Position numbers and translations under genes: made by a program. Shown piece after piece: positions 43,287-52,061 of a stretch of DNA of 64,000 bases. The stretch spans positions 20,915 through 84,914 of the forward strand of contig CAZDSU010000024.1 of the NCBI GenBank assembly GCA_964508135.1, written 5' to 3'. The stretch comes from UBA6168 sp964508135. Lineage in GTDB: Bacteria > Bacteroidota > Bacteroidia > Chitinophagales > Saprospiraceae. The notes under the pieces were generated by a model, which saw nothing but the letters and a program-made list of their open reading frames with translations, had not been told where the DNA came from and did no database searches. Numbering within the stretch: the first letter of the stretch is position 1; each line of letters starts with the position of its first letter.

Positions 43287-44516
43287 TCAGGTTGATATTG
43301 CCTTCGTCCGATTAAATGAAAAAATATGGGTGTCGGGGTTCTTTTTGCCAAGTGCCAAGTCTCGGATGATTTCACCAGCGATTTGACTGAACACGATGCC
43401 GTTTCCACCAAAACCCAAAGCAAACAAAGTGCGTGGCCGCTCCCGTACCGAACCGATAAAGGGCAGCCCATCGGCAGTTTCGGCGAAAGTGCCAGCCCAA
43501 TTGAAGTCCACGGGAAGCGGGGCCAGCATCGGAAACCTTTTCTCGACATCTTTTGCCAGCAATTGCGTCTTTTTGGCTAGCAGTTTATCTCGTTTTTCGG
43601 GGCTGTAAAAAGGCTCGTCCCTGCCGCCCACCAATACTCGATGATCGGGTGTAGTGCGCAGATACAGATACGGGCGGGCAGTCTCCCAAATCAGCGCATC
43701 CCGGTACCAAATTTCGCCGCCGTCAATGGGTTCGCTGACCAACACGTAGGTGGAGTGCAGGCGAGTGACGGGTTGCTTTAAGTAGTTTTGTGACTCATAC
43801 CCGCTTGCTATCACCAACTGTTTTGCCCGAATGGATTGCCCATGATTGGTGCGCAGCACCACCTGCGTTTTTTCATGCTGAATATCTGTGATTTCGGTTT
43901 TGTCGAAGACCTGCGCACCGAGTTTCAACGCATCCTGCAAAAGTGCATGAGTTAGCGAGTAGGCGTCCACCTGAGCGCCGTCGTGCGGAGAAAACAGGGC
44001 GCCCGGCGATTGAAAATGGGGAAACGCACGGGCCACATCGGCTTTGTCCCAACGCTCCACCCAGATGCCATGCTTTTTTCGCATCGCAAATTCGAGGTCG
44101 AGCCCTTCCAAATCGGCTTTTCGGCTTGCACAATAGATGGATGGCTTGCGCTCAAAGCCAGTCGGGAGGGACATTTTTTCGCAAATTTGTTCCAGTTTGT
44201 CTATCGCCTCAATGCAGAGCTGATAGCTGCGGGCAGCGTTCTTTTCGCCAACGGTTTTGGCAAGCTGGTACATCGGCACGTCAATTTCGTATTGCAGCAA
44301 TGCGGTGCTGGCGCAAGTACTTCCCATGCCGATATGCCTACGATCCACGAGGGCCACAGAGATGCCAGCCTGCGCCAAATACCAAGCCGTCAGCGCACCC
44401 GTTATGCCACTCCCCATGACCAGATATTCCACTTGCAGCGGGTGGCGCAGGGCTGGATATTCACATAGAAAACCATTTTTCAAGAGCCAATATGGGTAAG
44501 GCGTGTGTAGGTTCAT
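43287..44516 (-). CDS. FAD-dependent oxidoreductase (DAO family)
   Basis: This is a 409-residue flavoprotein. The Rossmann motif YLVMGSGITGALTAWYLAQA is at 31-50 (Gly35, Gly37, Gly40), and VALVDRRHIGMGSTCASTA follows. The C-terminal FAD contact reads FALGFGGNGIVFSQIAGEII. DAO-family enzymes oxidise amines or amino acids; the substrate is unknown. No cysteine-rich or Rieske domain is present at the end, unlike some homologues. The BrkB gene lies upstream on the same strand, six bases away, so they may be co-transcribed. Confidence 0.88.
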   Translation of the reverse strand: MNLHTPYPYWLLKNGFLCEYPALRHPLQVEYLVMGSGITGALTAWYLAQAGISVALVDRRHIGMGSTCASTALLQYEIDVPMYQLAKTVGEKNAARSYQLCIEAIDKLEQICEKMSLPTGFERKPSIYCASRKADLEGLDLEFAMRKKHGIWVERWDKADVARAFPHFQSPGALFSPHDGAQVDAYSLTHALLQDALKLGAQVFDKTEITDIQHEKTQVVLRTNHGQSIRAKQLVIASGYESQNYLKQPVTRLHSTYVLVSEPIDGGEIWYRDALIWETARPYLYLRTTPDHRVLVGGRDEPFYSPEKRDKLLAKKTQLLAKDVEKRFPMLAPLPVDFNWAGTFAETADGLPFIGSVRERPRTLFALGFGGNGIVFSQIAGEIIRDLALGKKNPDTHIFSFNRTKAIST

Positions 44517-44522
44517 AGCGAG

Positions 44523-45497
44523 TTATACTTTTTTTTCTTCCGTGGTCAATACCAGATTCGGTGCCACGATTTCCCTTCTTTCCACGAAGACGGCATACTG
44601 GTTGGGGCTAATTTTTCCCCCATATTTATTGGCATAAACCTTCGTAAACTCTGCCCCAAAATAAAGGATAATAGCCGAATAATAGACCCAAAGGATGATA
44701 AGCACCGCTGCTCCTGCCGCACCATATACCGAAACGGTACTCGAACGACCGAGGTAAAGGTTGATAAGGTATTTGCCTACTAAGAACAGCACGGCAGTGA
44801 AAAGCGACCCAATAAATACGTCCCGCCATTTCAATTTAGCGTCGGGCAACACTTTGAAAATGACCGCAAAAAGTAGCATTACCGTGGCCACCGTTATCGT
44901 ATTGCTGACAATAAATGCCAGCCAGGCGATTGACCCGATATTATCAGTAATCCAGCTGTCCAACATGCTCAATATCGCACTCAAAACAAGCGAAACCATC
45001 AGCAAAAAACCGATTCCGACCACCATTGAAAATGAAATAAGACGGGTAAATATGAACCGGAGCCAGCCCCTTTTTGGCTTGGCCTTGATGGACCAAATAA
45101 TATTGATGGAATCTTGGATTTCAATAAAAACCCCGGTTGCCCCGATAAAAAAGGTGGCTATTCCAACCCCTGTTACCCAGGGTGTGTCGCCCGAAATTTG
45201 GACGTTGCGAACCATTTCCTGCAATTGCATGGCCCCCAATTCGCCTATCAGCCCTTCGAACTGTAGGTAGAGGTAGCCCTCTGCTGCCTCCTTACCCAAT
45301 AAAATGCTGCCTATCGCAATCACGATAAGCAGCATGGGGGCTAATGAGAAAAGCGTATAGTATGAAAGAGAGGCGCTCAGTTTTAGTCCGTTGTCGCCAT
45401 TGAATTCCTTGGCGGCCAAGTGCAGCACCCTCCCGAGAGCGACGATTCTGCGCCACAGGTTCTTGAAGGAAAGGCCGGACAGCAGCGGAATATTCAT
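44523..45497 (-). CDS. YihY/BrkB-family inner-membrane protein
   Basis: This is a 324-residue membrane protein with about six helices. GDNGLKLSASLSYYTLFSLA near the start and GAAGAAVLIILWVYYSAIIL with FGAEFTKVYANKYGG near the end are typical YihY/BrkB signatures. The name recalls ribonuclease BN, but the protein is not a nuclease. The function is unknown, perhaps transport. It is the first gene of the block that shares the minus strand up to 50 kb. Confidence 0.9.
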   Translation of the reverse strand: MNIPLLSGLSFKNLWRRIVALGRVLHLAAKEFNGDNGLKLSASLSYYTLFSLAPMLLIVIAIGSILLGKEAAEGYLYLQFEGLIGELGAMQLQEMVRNVQISGDTPWVTGVGIATFFIGATGVFIEIQDSINIIWSIKAKPKRGWLRFIFTRLISFSMVVGIGFLLMVSLVLSAILSMLDSWITDNIGSIAWLAFIVSNTITVATVMLLFAVIFKVLPDAKLKWRDVFIGSLFTAVLFLVGKYLINLYLGRSSTVSVYGAAGAAVLIILWVYYSAIILYFGAEFTKVYANKYGGKISPNQYAVFVERREIVAPNLVLTTEEKKV

Positions 45498-45630
45498 TGT
45501 CAGCTAAGTCTTGATTGATGATGCCTTTAACGCCTAACGAGTTTTTGGGATGAAAAAAGGAAGCTCATATCACTTATCTCCAAATGAGCATCCACATACC
45601 ATGGACAGCAGCTTACGAGTCCAATTAAAA

Positions 45631-45750
45631 CTAATTGCACTGCCCGAGCAAAACCCAGATAATGACAAACACAACGATTGTACCCAAGCAGCCACCGCCC
45701 AATTTACTTGCGCCATAGCCCGAAATTAGTCCTCTGAATAAGTTGTTCAT
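45631..45750 (-). CDS. 39-residue membrane protein
   Basis: A short frame on the minus strand starts with ATG at 45750 and ends in TAG. It encodes MNNLFRGLISGYGASKLGGG, then a hydrophobic helix of about 16 residues (TIVVFVIIWVLLGQ) and CN. The layout (amphipathic Gly-rich start, one helix) is like small membrane proteins that recur in Bacteroidota next to stress genes. It has a clear start, no overlap and hydrophobic codons, so I think it is real. The function is unknown. Confidence 0.6.
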   Translation of the reverse strand: MNNLFRGLISGYGASKLGGGCLGTIVVFVIIWVLLGQCN

Positions 45751-45812
45751 TTTTAGTTGTTTTTATTATTAAAAAATGTGCCCACCGTTTTTTGGCAGGA
45801 AATGGTTTGAAA

Positions 45813-46211
45813 TCAGCTAATAGGCTTTGCCTCCCCTTCTTCTATCTCATGAACAGTCAGTTCAGCATGTACTTTTGCAAGTCCGAGTATCTCATGCTCC
45901 GTCTTTGTTTCCGCATGTATGACGGCATTGTTTGCTGGCTCATGAGACATCAGTAACTCATTGACTTTAAAATGAAGCAAAGCGGTATGCCGATTGACCG
46001 ATTTTTGAATGATGAAAACACTCAAAAAGGTAATTGCGTGAACAAGGTCCCTGATGCTTTCATGTTTGCCCTGTGTCAAGAAATCACCCGAAGCAAGCCA
46101 GTAAATGACCAAGCTGAAAGCGAGGATAAAAGTGATGGAATTGCCAAGTATGACAACAGCAAGATTCGTGATTTTCTCAAAAATTGTTTCTATATGCCTG
46201 TAAATACTCAT
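45813..46211 (-). CDS. Low-affinity iron permease-like membrane protein
   Basis: This is a 132-residue protein with two hydrophobic segments (about 15-40 and 56-72). A conserved pattern reads FIIQKSVNRHTALLHFKVNE, then an acidic tail (ETKTEHEILGL). This matches the low-affinity iron permease family, although bacterial members are short and iron transport is unproven. It lies in the stress-gene neighbourhood between a small membrane protein and AI-2E. Confidence 0.8.
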   Translation of the reverse strand: MSIYRHIETIFEKITNLAVVILGNSITFILAFSLVIYWLASGDFLTQGKHESIRDLVHAITFLSVFIIQKSVNRHTALLHFKVNELLMSHEPANNAVIHAETKTEHEILGLAKVHAELTVHEIEEGEAKPIS

Positions 46212-46275
46212 TGTTAATAGTGGTTTTGAATTGTCAGAGATAACTGTTCACATCCAGCGAGCCGACCTTGGAAAT

Positions 46276-47403
46276 TTAGGCTTTGGGTTTAGGCTTGGTG
46301 AATGGCAATTTTTCAGTGATGTCCTTAATGTTCAATTTCAGTTTTATGATAGGAGGCATGGTTTCGCCGAGTAAAAAGCCCCAGGGTTTTAATGAGTCAG
46401 TTCGGTCAAGCACAACCTTCAATACCGCAGCAATTGGAATGGAAAGGAACATGCCGGGGATACCCCACAAGGCAGCTCCTACAATTACGGCAAATAGGGA
46501 TACGAGGGCATTGAGCTGTACTTTTGACCCCACTACTTTAGGCACAATATAATTGTTGTCAATGAACTGGATGGTGGCATATAGCAAAAACACATAGAGT
46601 ACATAAATTGGAGACTTGGTGACCAACGCAATGAACATGAACAATACCACGGTGATGGCCCCGCCAAGATAGGGGATGACATTGAGCAGCGCCCCGAGAA
46701 CACCCAGAATAATGGCGTATTCGATTCCAAGTATCAGAAGCCCAGTAGAATTAAGGATTGCTAAAATGATAAACTCAATAAAAAGCCCAACAAGGTAGCT
46801 CTTAATAATCAGCTTGGTTTCTGTCAATATTTCGGTAACCTTAATGTCATTGTAATAGCCAAAAACCCTATGGGTGAACTCAACCAAATGAGGTTTATAA
46901 AACAATAGCATGAAGACGTAAACAGGGGTAAGGAAGGCTGTAGCCAACGCGCCACCCATGGTAGAAATAGTGGAACTAATGGCAGAATTGCTGTTGTCCA
47001 TTAGTTTCGTTTTTGCATCGACTATCCATTTGTCAATACTTGGTACGCTGAGATTGGAGAAACCAGATAATAAAGCAACGCATTGGTCAAGCAGTTCCTT
47101 AAATTTATCTACCAGCCGTGGCAATGCATCAACAAACCTGCTCGCCTGCGATGACAACAAGGCGATAAACGCACCTATGATTATAAAAGAAACCAATAAA
47201 ACACCTGCAATGGAAATTACCCGGTTTAGTTTTTTCTTCACTAAAAAATCAACTATCGGGCTAACCAGAATGGCGATGACGGCGGCATACATGACAGGAA
47301 GGATAATCTCCTGCCCTATGGACAGCATGTTCACAAAATAATAAAACCCTATCAACAGCAGCGACGCTTTTAGATAGGTAGGTATTTTATCTGGCGTACT
47401 CAT
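46276..47403 (-). CDS. AI-2E family transporter
   Basis: This is a 375-residue protein of the AI-2E/PerM family with about seven to eight helices. The C-terminal half shows LGVLGALLNVIPYLGGAITV and LYATIQFIDNNYIVPKVVGS, then ALVSLFAVIVGAALWGIPGM, the family core. Members export autoinducer-2, ions or other small molecules; the substrate is unknown. The ATG at 47403 is used, since it lies one base after the stop of the upstream gene (TGA-A-ATG). This suggests translational coupling. Confidence 0.9.
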   Translation of the reverse strand: MSTPDKIPTYLKASLLLIGFYYFVNMLSIGQEIILPVMYAAVIAILVSPIVDFLVKKKLNRVISIAGVLLVSFIIIGAFIALLSSQASRFVDALPRLVDKFKELLDQCVALLSGFSNLSVPSIDKWIVDAKTKLMDNSNSAISSTISTMGGALATAFLTPVYVFMLLFYKPHLVEFTHRVFGYYNDIKVTEILTETKLIIKSYLVGLFIEFIILAILNSTGLLILGIEYAIILGVLGALLNVIPYLGGAITVVLFMFIALVTKSPIYVLYVFLLYATIQFIDNNYIVPKVVGSKVQLNALVSLFAVIVGAALWGIPGMFLSIPIAAVLKVVLDRTDSLKPWGFLLGETMPPIIKLKLNIKDITEKLPFTKPKPKA

Positions 47404-47404
47404 T

Positions 47405-47836
47405 TCAGCTTCGGACAATGGTTTGGAAAGCATTGGGAGCTTCGACGTTTGTCGCTGCGCCAATCTTGCTGTGAACGATATCCGTGAATCGCTTGCCCAC
47501 TGACTTGATGGCTCCTGTCTTTTTGGTTACCATATACGTTATGCCAAATATCAGGACATTTCCAAGCAATTTTTTAATGGGGCTTATGGATGCACTTCCG
47601 TTTAGTTTTCTGGAGAAATACCCAGCGGTTAAAACAACTGCTGCGTTCAAAATATCGGCTTTTAGTTCAGGGGAAGCAACTATTTCCTTAAAAGTATTCT
47701 TTGCCAAGCTTAGGGGCATGTCGCTTTCACAAGCTTGGTGTGACTGTTCCTTAAGTAACTTCCCTTCATTGGCCTGTTTCGATTCCAATGCTGGGATGGT
47801 ATTCCTAACGCCAATATCTGAATCTGTTTTTTTCAT
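47405..47836 (-). CDS. Small membrane-associated protein of unknown function
   Basis: This 143-residue protein has a charged N-terminal half (1-75) and then two hydrophobic segments: about 78-90 (ILNAAVVLTAGYFS) and 105-118 (LLGNVLIFGITYMVTKKTG). I recognise no family. The ATG at 47836 is chosen because a longer frame runs into MITE copy C. It is translated just before AI-2E with coupled stop and start codons, so the two products probably work together. Confidence 0.65.
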   Translation of the reverse strand: MKKTDSDIGVRNTIPALESKQANEGKLLKEQSHQACESDMPLSLAKNTFKEIVASPELKADILNAAVVLTAGYFSRKLNGSASISPIKKLLGNVLIFGITYMVTKKTGAIKSVGKRFTDIVHSKIGAATNVEAPNAFQTIVRS

Positions 47837-47861
47837 GATAAGAAATATTCTAGCGCCTGTG

Positions 47862-48032
47862 TATGCTTCAGGCCAATAGGTTTTGTGCAAATGAGTTAAA
47901 ACGTAGCGCATTTACCCTTCCTCGCCGGCTTCCTGCCTACCGCAGGCAGGCGGCGGCTCGTCAGGGGAGGGGGCTTTTGGGGGCTTCGCCCCCAAACCCC
48001 TATTTGCACAAAACCTATTTGTGCGAAGTATA
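47862..48032. mobile_element. MITE-like palindromic element, copy C (reverse orientation)
   Basis: The ends AATAGGTTTTGTGCAAA (left) and its complement (right), bordered by TATGCT/TATACT, enclose the GC-rich core on the opposite strand. It lies between the coupled AI-2E pair and the YtxH gene. Its left end begins 26 bases upstream of the ATG at 47836. Confidence 0.8.
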
Positions 48033-48052
48033 GTATATGTTGAAGCGATAAT

Positions 48053-48313
48053 TTAAGCCACAGCTTTTTCAAGCTTCTCTTTGCCATTTTCCGCCATGCG
48101 GGTGACCTCATGTTTCAGGGAGTCAAACTTCTTGGTAAGGTTTTCAATGGCGTCATTGAATTTACCATTCATATCGTCCTTGTATTTTTTTCCTTTTTTG
48201 GAGATTTTCATTCTGGTGTATGCGCCTTTATCGGGTGCATACAAGATTCCCAATGTGACACCTACGGCCACGCCTCCCAAAAACCCCAATAACACGTTTT
48301 TTACATCTTTCAT
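48053..48313 (-). CDS. YtxH-domain protein
   Basis: This is an 86-residue protein starting MKDVKNVLLGFLGGVAVGVT, a Gly-rich helix, followed by LGILYAPDKGAYTR and a charged coiled-coil tail. This is the YtxH pattern. An in-frame ATG at 48322 is also possible (three more residues). Known homologues are general-stress proteins with one membrane helix; the molecular role is unknown. Confidence 0.85.
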   Translation of the reverse strand: MKDVKNVLLGFLGGVAVGVTLGILYAPDKGAYTRMKISKKGKKYKDDMNGKFNDAIENLTKKFDSLKHEVTRMAENGKEKLEKAVA

Positions 48314-48530
48314 GATTTTCATTTTTATCGAAGATTCCTTGAAGAATGAGTGGATGATGGAATATGTAAAGGAGAAAATAAATCTTCTCCAAAACACATT
48401 CGTACATTCATTCACAGAACTTAGGTTAAGTTCATGACGCAAAGATGCAATTAGCCTTTCCGAAAAGCATTACAATATTCCAACTCATCATTGTATCATT
48501 CACATATATAGGTGAATGACGCAAAGCCTA

Positions 48531-48686
48531 TTAGATGGGCTTCTTGCCTTGGATAACCCTAAGCAATACCACCACAACTGCAATTACCAGCAAGATGTGA
48601 ATGATGCCTCCGGCACTGTAACCGATGAACCCAACGGCCCATACTATAACAAGTATGACTGCGATGATATACAGCAAATTTCCCAT
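48531..48686 (-). CDS. Lmo0937-family small membrane protein
   Basis: This is a 51-residue protein: MGNLLYIIAVILVIVWAVGF, then IGYSAGGIIHILLVIAVVVV and a basic end (LRVIQGKKPI). Two helices and the G-x-x-A-G-G-I-I-H-I-L-L-V motif match the lmo0937 family. It is too short to appear in many gene callers. It is often found beside YtxH and AraC genes in Bacteroidota. Confidence 0.85.
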   Translation of the reverse strand: MGNLLYIIAVILVIVWAVGFIGYSAGGIIHILLVIAVVVVLLRVIQGKKPI

Positions 48687-48758
48687 GGTGTTTGATTTTA
48701 TTTATGGTTGAAAATTAGGAGGCAACTCGGAAGTTTCCTCCTAATTTGATTTTTAAAC

Positions 48759-49079
48759 TCAAAGCAAAAGAATAAGAAGAATGATGACAATCAACAGCGC
48801 ACCCACAGAGATGTAAACACCTCCGCCAAGTTCGGCGGCACGTTTTTTTATCGAGCGGACTTCCTTGCGCAATTGACGCTTTTCTGGCGTTGTGAGCTTG
48901 GATTTATCCATAGCGTTGATTTCTTCCAACCTAAGGGTTAAGGCTTTGGCCTCTGCCGATTCTATGGTTCTAGTTGAATCCGGGGGTACTGAACCCGGGG
49001 CTGTTCCAGCTTGCATTGGCGTTGGAACAAATGCAAACAGCGCAATTGCCGTCATCATACACAGCGTTAATTTTTTCAT
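48759..49079 (-). CDS. Exported protein with C-terminal membrane helix
   Basis: This is a 106-residue protein. The N-terminal signal (MKKLTLCMMTAIALFAFVPT) is followed by a polar, Glu/Lys-rich coiled-coil-like stretch (LRLEEINAMDKSKLTTPEKR). A C-terminal helix follows (VGALLIVIILLILLL). Such proteins are common in Bacteroidota stress loci; the function is unknown. The ATG at 49079 is chosen because the upstream 14 codons have no signal character. Confidence 0.75.
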   Translation of the reverse strand: MKKLTLCMMTAIALFAFVPTPMQAGTAPGSVPPDSTRTIESAEAKALTLRLEEINAMDKSKLTTPEKRQLRKEVRSIKKRAAELGGGVYISVGALLIVIILLILLL

Positions 49080-49190
49080 TATGATTGATATTTTTTTTGT
49101 GAAAAAATTTTCACCCTGCAAAGGTCAAGAACTACAAATATTTAACCATTACAAAATTCCAAAGAAGTTTTACATCTTTCCTACATCCTC

Positions 49191-49405
49191 CAAGGCAATC
49201 GCATAAAAAATGTTCCATGACCTCGGAGAGGTCGAATGCTGGTAGAATACGTTGTTTTTGGTTTTTTCCCGACCTCGGAGAGGTCGAATGTTCCGAAGTG
49301 CCACCAACATTCGACCTCTCCGAGGTCGGAAATGGCTTTTTTTCAATTTTTTTCTACCAATATACGACCTCTACGAGGTCATCAAATTTTTATGCGATTG
49401 CCTTG
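49191..49405. repeat. Element with four GACCTC palindromes and terminal inverted repeats
   Basis: The ends are CAAGGCAATCGCATAAAAA (left, 49191) and its inverse (right, to 49405). Inside lie four palindromes GACCTC-nnn-GAGGTC at 49219, 49271, 49313 and 49366. The right end encodes the last codons and TAA of the AraC gene. There is no reading frame. Confidence 0.85.
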
Positions 49406-49965
49406 ACATCCTCCAGTTCTATCCGCTTTCTAAATTGCTTGAGTTGCTTGAAGTAAGAAGGTGTCAGCCCGGTGACTTTCTTGAATTGAGTTGACAAATG
49501 GGCTACGCTGCTGTAGTTCAGCCTGTAGGATATTTCGGTAAGGGTAAGTTCGTCGTACAGGAGCAGTTCTTTTACTTTTTCAATTTTGTGGGCGATAACA
49601 AAATGTTCAATAGTAGTGCCTGTAACCTCTGAAAATTGGTGGGCTAAGTGGTTGTAGTCATGGTGGAGCTTTTCGCTGAGGTAATCCGAAAAATTTACAT
49701 TGGGCCATTCGTCCGAATAGTGTACCATCTCAATGACGATGGCTTTTATTTTTTCAATTAGGGCGGCTTTCTTATCCTGCATCAGCTCTAACCCAAACGC
49801 CAACAAGGCCACCCTTAATTGTTCCTCCTGCTCGTGCGTGATTTCTTCCTTGACTTCCACTTCTCCCAATTCCACCGCTCCGTAGTGTAGTCCAATTTTG
49901 TCCAGTGCTGCCTTCACTGCCAGCTTGCAGCGAATGGAGACCATATATTTAATGTGAAGTTTCAA
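49390..49965 (-). CDS. AraC-family transcription regulator
   Basis: This is a 191-residue protein. Residues 1-65 are an unknown N-terminal part, including EVEVKEEITHEQEEQLRVAL. The AraC helix-turn-helix spans about 85-180 and includes HKIEKVKELLLYDELTLTEI and the end YSSVAHLSTQFKKVTGLTPS. It probably controls the adjacent stress/envelope genes, since such AraC genes often sit beside YtxH and lmo0937 genes; that is inference. Its final codons and stop are inside the terminal repeat of the GACCTC element. Confidence 0.88.
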   Translation of the reverse strand: MKLHIKYMVSIRCKLAVKAALDKIGLHYGAVELGEVEVKEEITHEQEEQLRVALLAFGLELMQDKKAALIEKIKAIVIEMVHYSDEWPNVNFSDYLSEKLHHDYNHLAHQFSEVTGTTIEHFVIAHKIEKVKELLLYDELTLTEISYRLNYSSVAHLSTQFKKVTGLTPSYFKQLKQFRKRIELEDVKAIA

Positions 49966-50240
49966 TAGTTCGTCGTTTCGCCTTTTTTAAACGTTTTGAG
50001 AGGTAGGAATGTTCTTGGGATACTGCGCGGATTTTTGCGAATTAGTGCTGCATTCTGCCACTTAAAATACGCTACAGCCACGGCAGAAAGCATTTGACGC
50101 CATCCTATTTTCAAGTCATTTTGAACCTTACAACGGTTTTGGCCTTCTGCTAGTAGCTTGAAAGCTGCTTGTTCCAGTTTTCCACTATCAAACTTGGGCA
50201 TTTATGCCTTCTGCGCCTTAAATCTACACAGTTAAATACA

Positions 50241-51857
50241 ATGGTTAAACCGTCAAAAAAATGGATGATTGCTGGCGCTGTTGTGCTTTGCGCAGTTGTC
50301 TTGGCAGTGTTATTCGGGGAGGCATGGCTGGAGCGAATCATCAGGCATAAGGTGGAAGAAAAAATAACCGCTTCTCCCAATTTTAAGTGTGGCGAAATAG
50401 TACTGAAGCTGCGACCTGGCAGCCTCGTTTTTAAGGACGCTGTGCTGAACATTGACCTTGAGGCCGAAGCCCGCCACTTAGAGGCGAAGTCCAGTGAAAT
50501 TGCATTGGATGGCATTGACTGGTTTCAAATAATTTTTTTCAAAAGGCTTAAAATCAACCAGTTGCACGTCGAAAGCCCTTTCGTGATGCTCTCCGATATG
50601 CCCAAACCCGACTCGCTGTCTATTGAGAAAAAAACCACCTCGAAAGGTATTTCCAGTATCCAAATCACCCAACTGAACTTGGAAAGGGGGCAGTTCAAAA
50701 TCGTAAAGCACCCAAGCGACACGTTAGCGTCCTTGACGGCAGACACGTTTGACATTAAAGTGGACGGGCTTTCCTTCAAAATTGACAAAAAAGGCGCTTC
50801 CCCAGCCGTGAAGAAGCTCAACCTGGACATCCGGGACCTCACGCTTCACAGCGACGACAACCTTCATGATATAGCATTAAATCGCTTTTTGCTCAACAAG
50901 GAAGACAATTCGATAACGCTGACTGACCTGACGGTGAAGCCGAAATACAGCAAGCGTGATTTTTTTTCGCACGTGCAAAAAAAGAAGGCCCGGCTAGACT
51001 TTGATTTTCCCGAAATTGTGTTCCAAGGATGGCAATTCGACCAACTCCTGCAAGGCAAGTTCGTAGCCCGAACGGTGGCAATCAATGACATGAAGCTACA
51101 GATTTTGGCCAACCAGAACATACCCATCGCCCCAAACCACTACGAGCCGCTCCCGCACGAAGCTCTGATGAAAGCTGCCTTGGGCATCACGGTTGACAGT
51201 GTTTTGGTGAAAAATGGGCTGTTGGAATTTGAAAACATCGCTGTTGGAAAGTCCAAGGCAGGTTTGTTGAGCTTCAATTCGTTGGGTGCAGTTCTCGGTA
51301 ACGTGACCAATGATACTGCCCGCATCCGCAAGCAGCCAATTTTAACCGTGGAAATTGTAGGTGACTTTCAAAAAAAACACCGAATCTACAACAACTTTTG
51401 GATGGATTTGAGCAGCCCCGACTATGCATTTTCCTTCAAGGGAGGGGCATCAACGATACCTTTTTCGCAGTTCAATGCCATTCTGACGCCAAGCACCAAT
51501 ATTGTTTTTGACAAAGGAAATATTACCAAAATGGAATTTGAAGCGAACGCAAACAAAACCGTTGCAAGGGGAAAGCTTAATCTTGATTATGATGGCCTCG
51601 AATTTCATTTGTTGAATAAACAAAAGAAAAAGTCCAAGTTCTTAAGCCAGTTGGTGGATATGCTGTTTATAAAAAATGACAACAATGCCGATGATGAGGA
51701 TTTCCAGAAAGGTGTAATTTATTGGCGTCGTGAAACCAATCGCCCATTTTTCCGCTATTGGTGGTTTGCAATTCAATCAGGCTTAAAGACCTCCATCCTG
51801 AGCGATTTTGAGCTGGAAAGAATCCGGAAAATGAAAGAAAGGCAAAAGTCCAAATAA
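50241..51857 (+). CDS. AsmA-like membrane-anchored protein
   Basis: This is a 538-residue protein with an N-terminal membrane helix (about 9-30, KWMIAGAVVLCAVVLAVLFG) and a long strand-rich periplasmic region. The region after the helix, with repeated LxIxxL strands and SIQITQLNLERGQFKI, fits the AsmA/DUF748 style of lipid-transfer-related proteins. No sub-family is clear. The start at 50241 puts a basic residue run before the helix; the longer frame has no such start. It probably works in outer-membrane assembly or lipid transfer. Confidence 0.65.
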   Translation: MVKPSKKWMIAGAVVLCAVVLAVLFGEAWLERIIRHKVEEKITASPNFKCGEIVLKLRPGSLVFKDAVLNIDLEAEARHLEAKSSEIALDGIDWFQIIFFKRLKINQLHVESPFVMLSDMPKPDSLSIEKKTTSKGISSIQITQLNLERGQFKIVKHPSDTLASLTADTFDIKVDGLSFKIDKKGASPAVKKLNLDIRDLTLHSDDNLHDIALNRFLLNKEDNSITLTDLTVKPKYSKRDFFSHVQKKKARLDFDFPEIVFQGWQFDQLLQGKFVARTVAINDMKLQILANQNIPIAPNHYEPLPHEALMKAALGITVDSVLVKNGLLEFENIAVGKSKAGLLSFNSLGAVLGNVTNDTARIRKQPILTVEIVGDFQKKHRIYNNFWMDLSSPDYAFSFKGGASTIPFSQFNAILTPSTNIVFDKGNITKMEFEANANKTVARGKLNLDYDGLEFHLLNKQKKKSKFLSQLVDMLFIKNDNNADDEDFQKGVIYWRRETNRPFFRYWWFAIQSGLKTSILSDFELERIRKMKERQKSK

Positions 51858-52061
51858 GACAGGTATAGCCTGAAAACCCAATGATTATTATCAATTCATG
51901 CAGTTTTCATGAATGAATGGCATCCTGATTTGAACATCTGGAACCATGTCCGGTTAAACTTATAGACATCGTGCCGTTATTGCTTTGATAGCATGCTTTT
52001 GTAAGGAACTAGCATTCAAAGCAATAACCAAGGGGTGTTTGTCAAAATAAAATAAATTATC

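Noticed and set aside
49219..49380. CRISPR-like palindromic repeats (GACCTC)
   Set aside because: Only four copies with irregular spacing and varied orientation, within an element with inverted ends; no cas gene.
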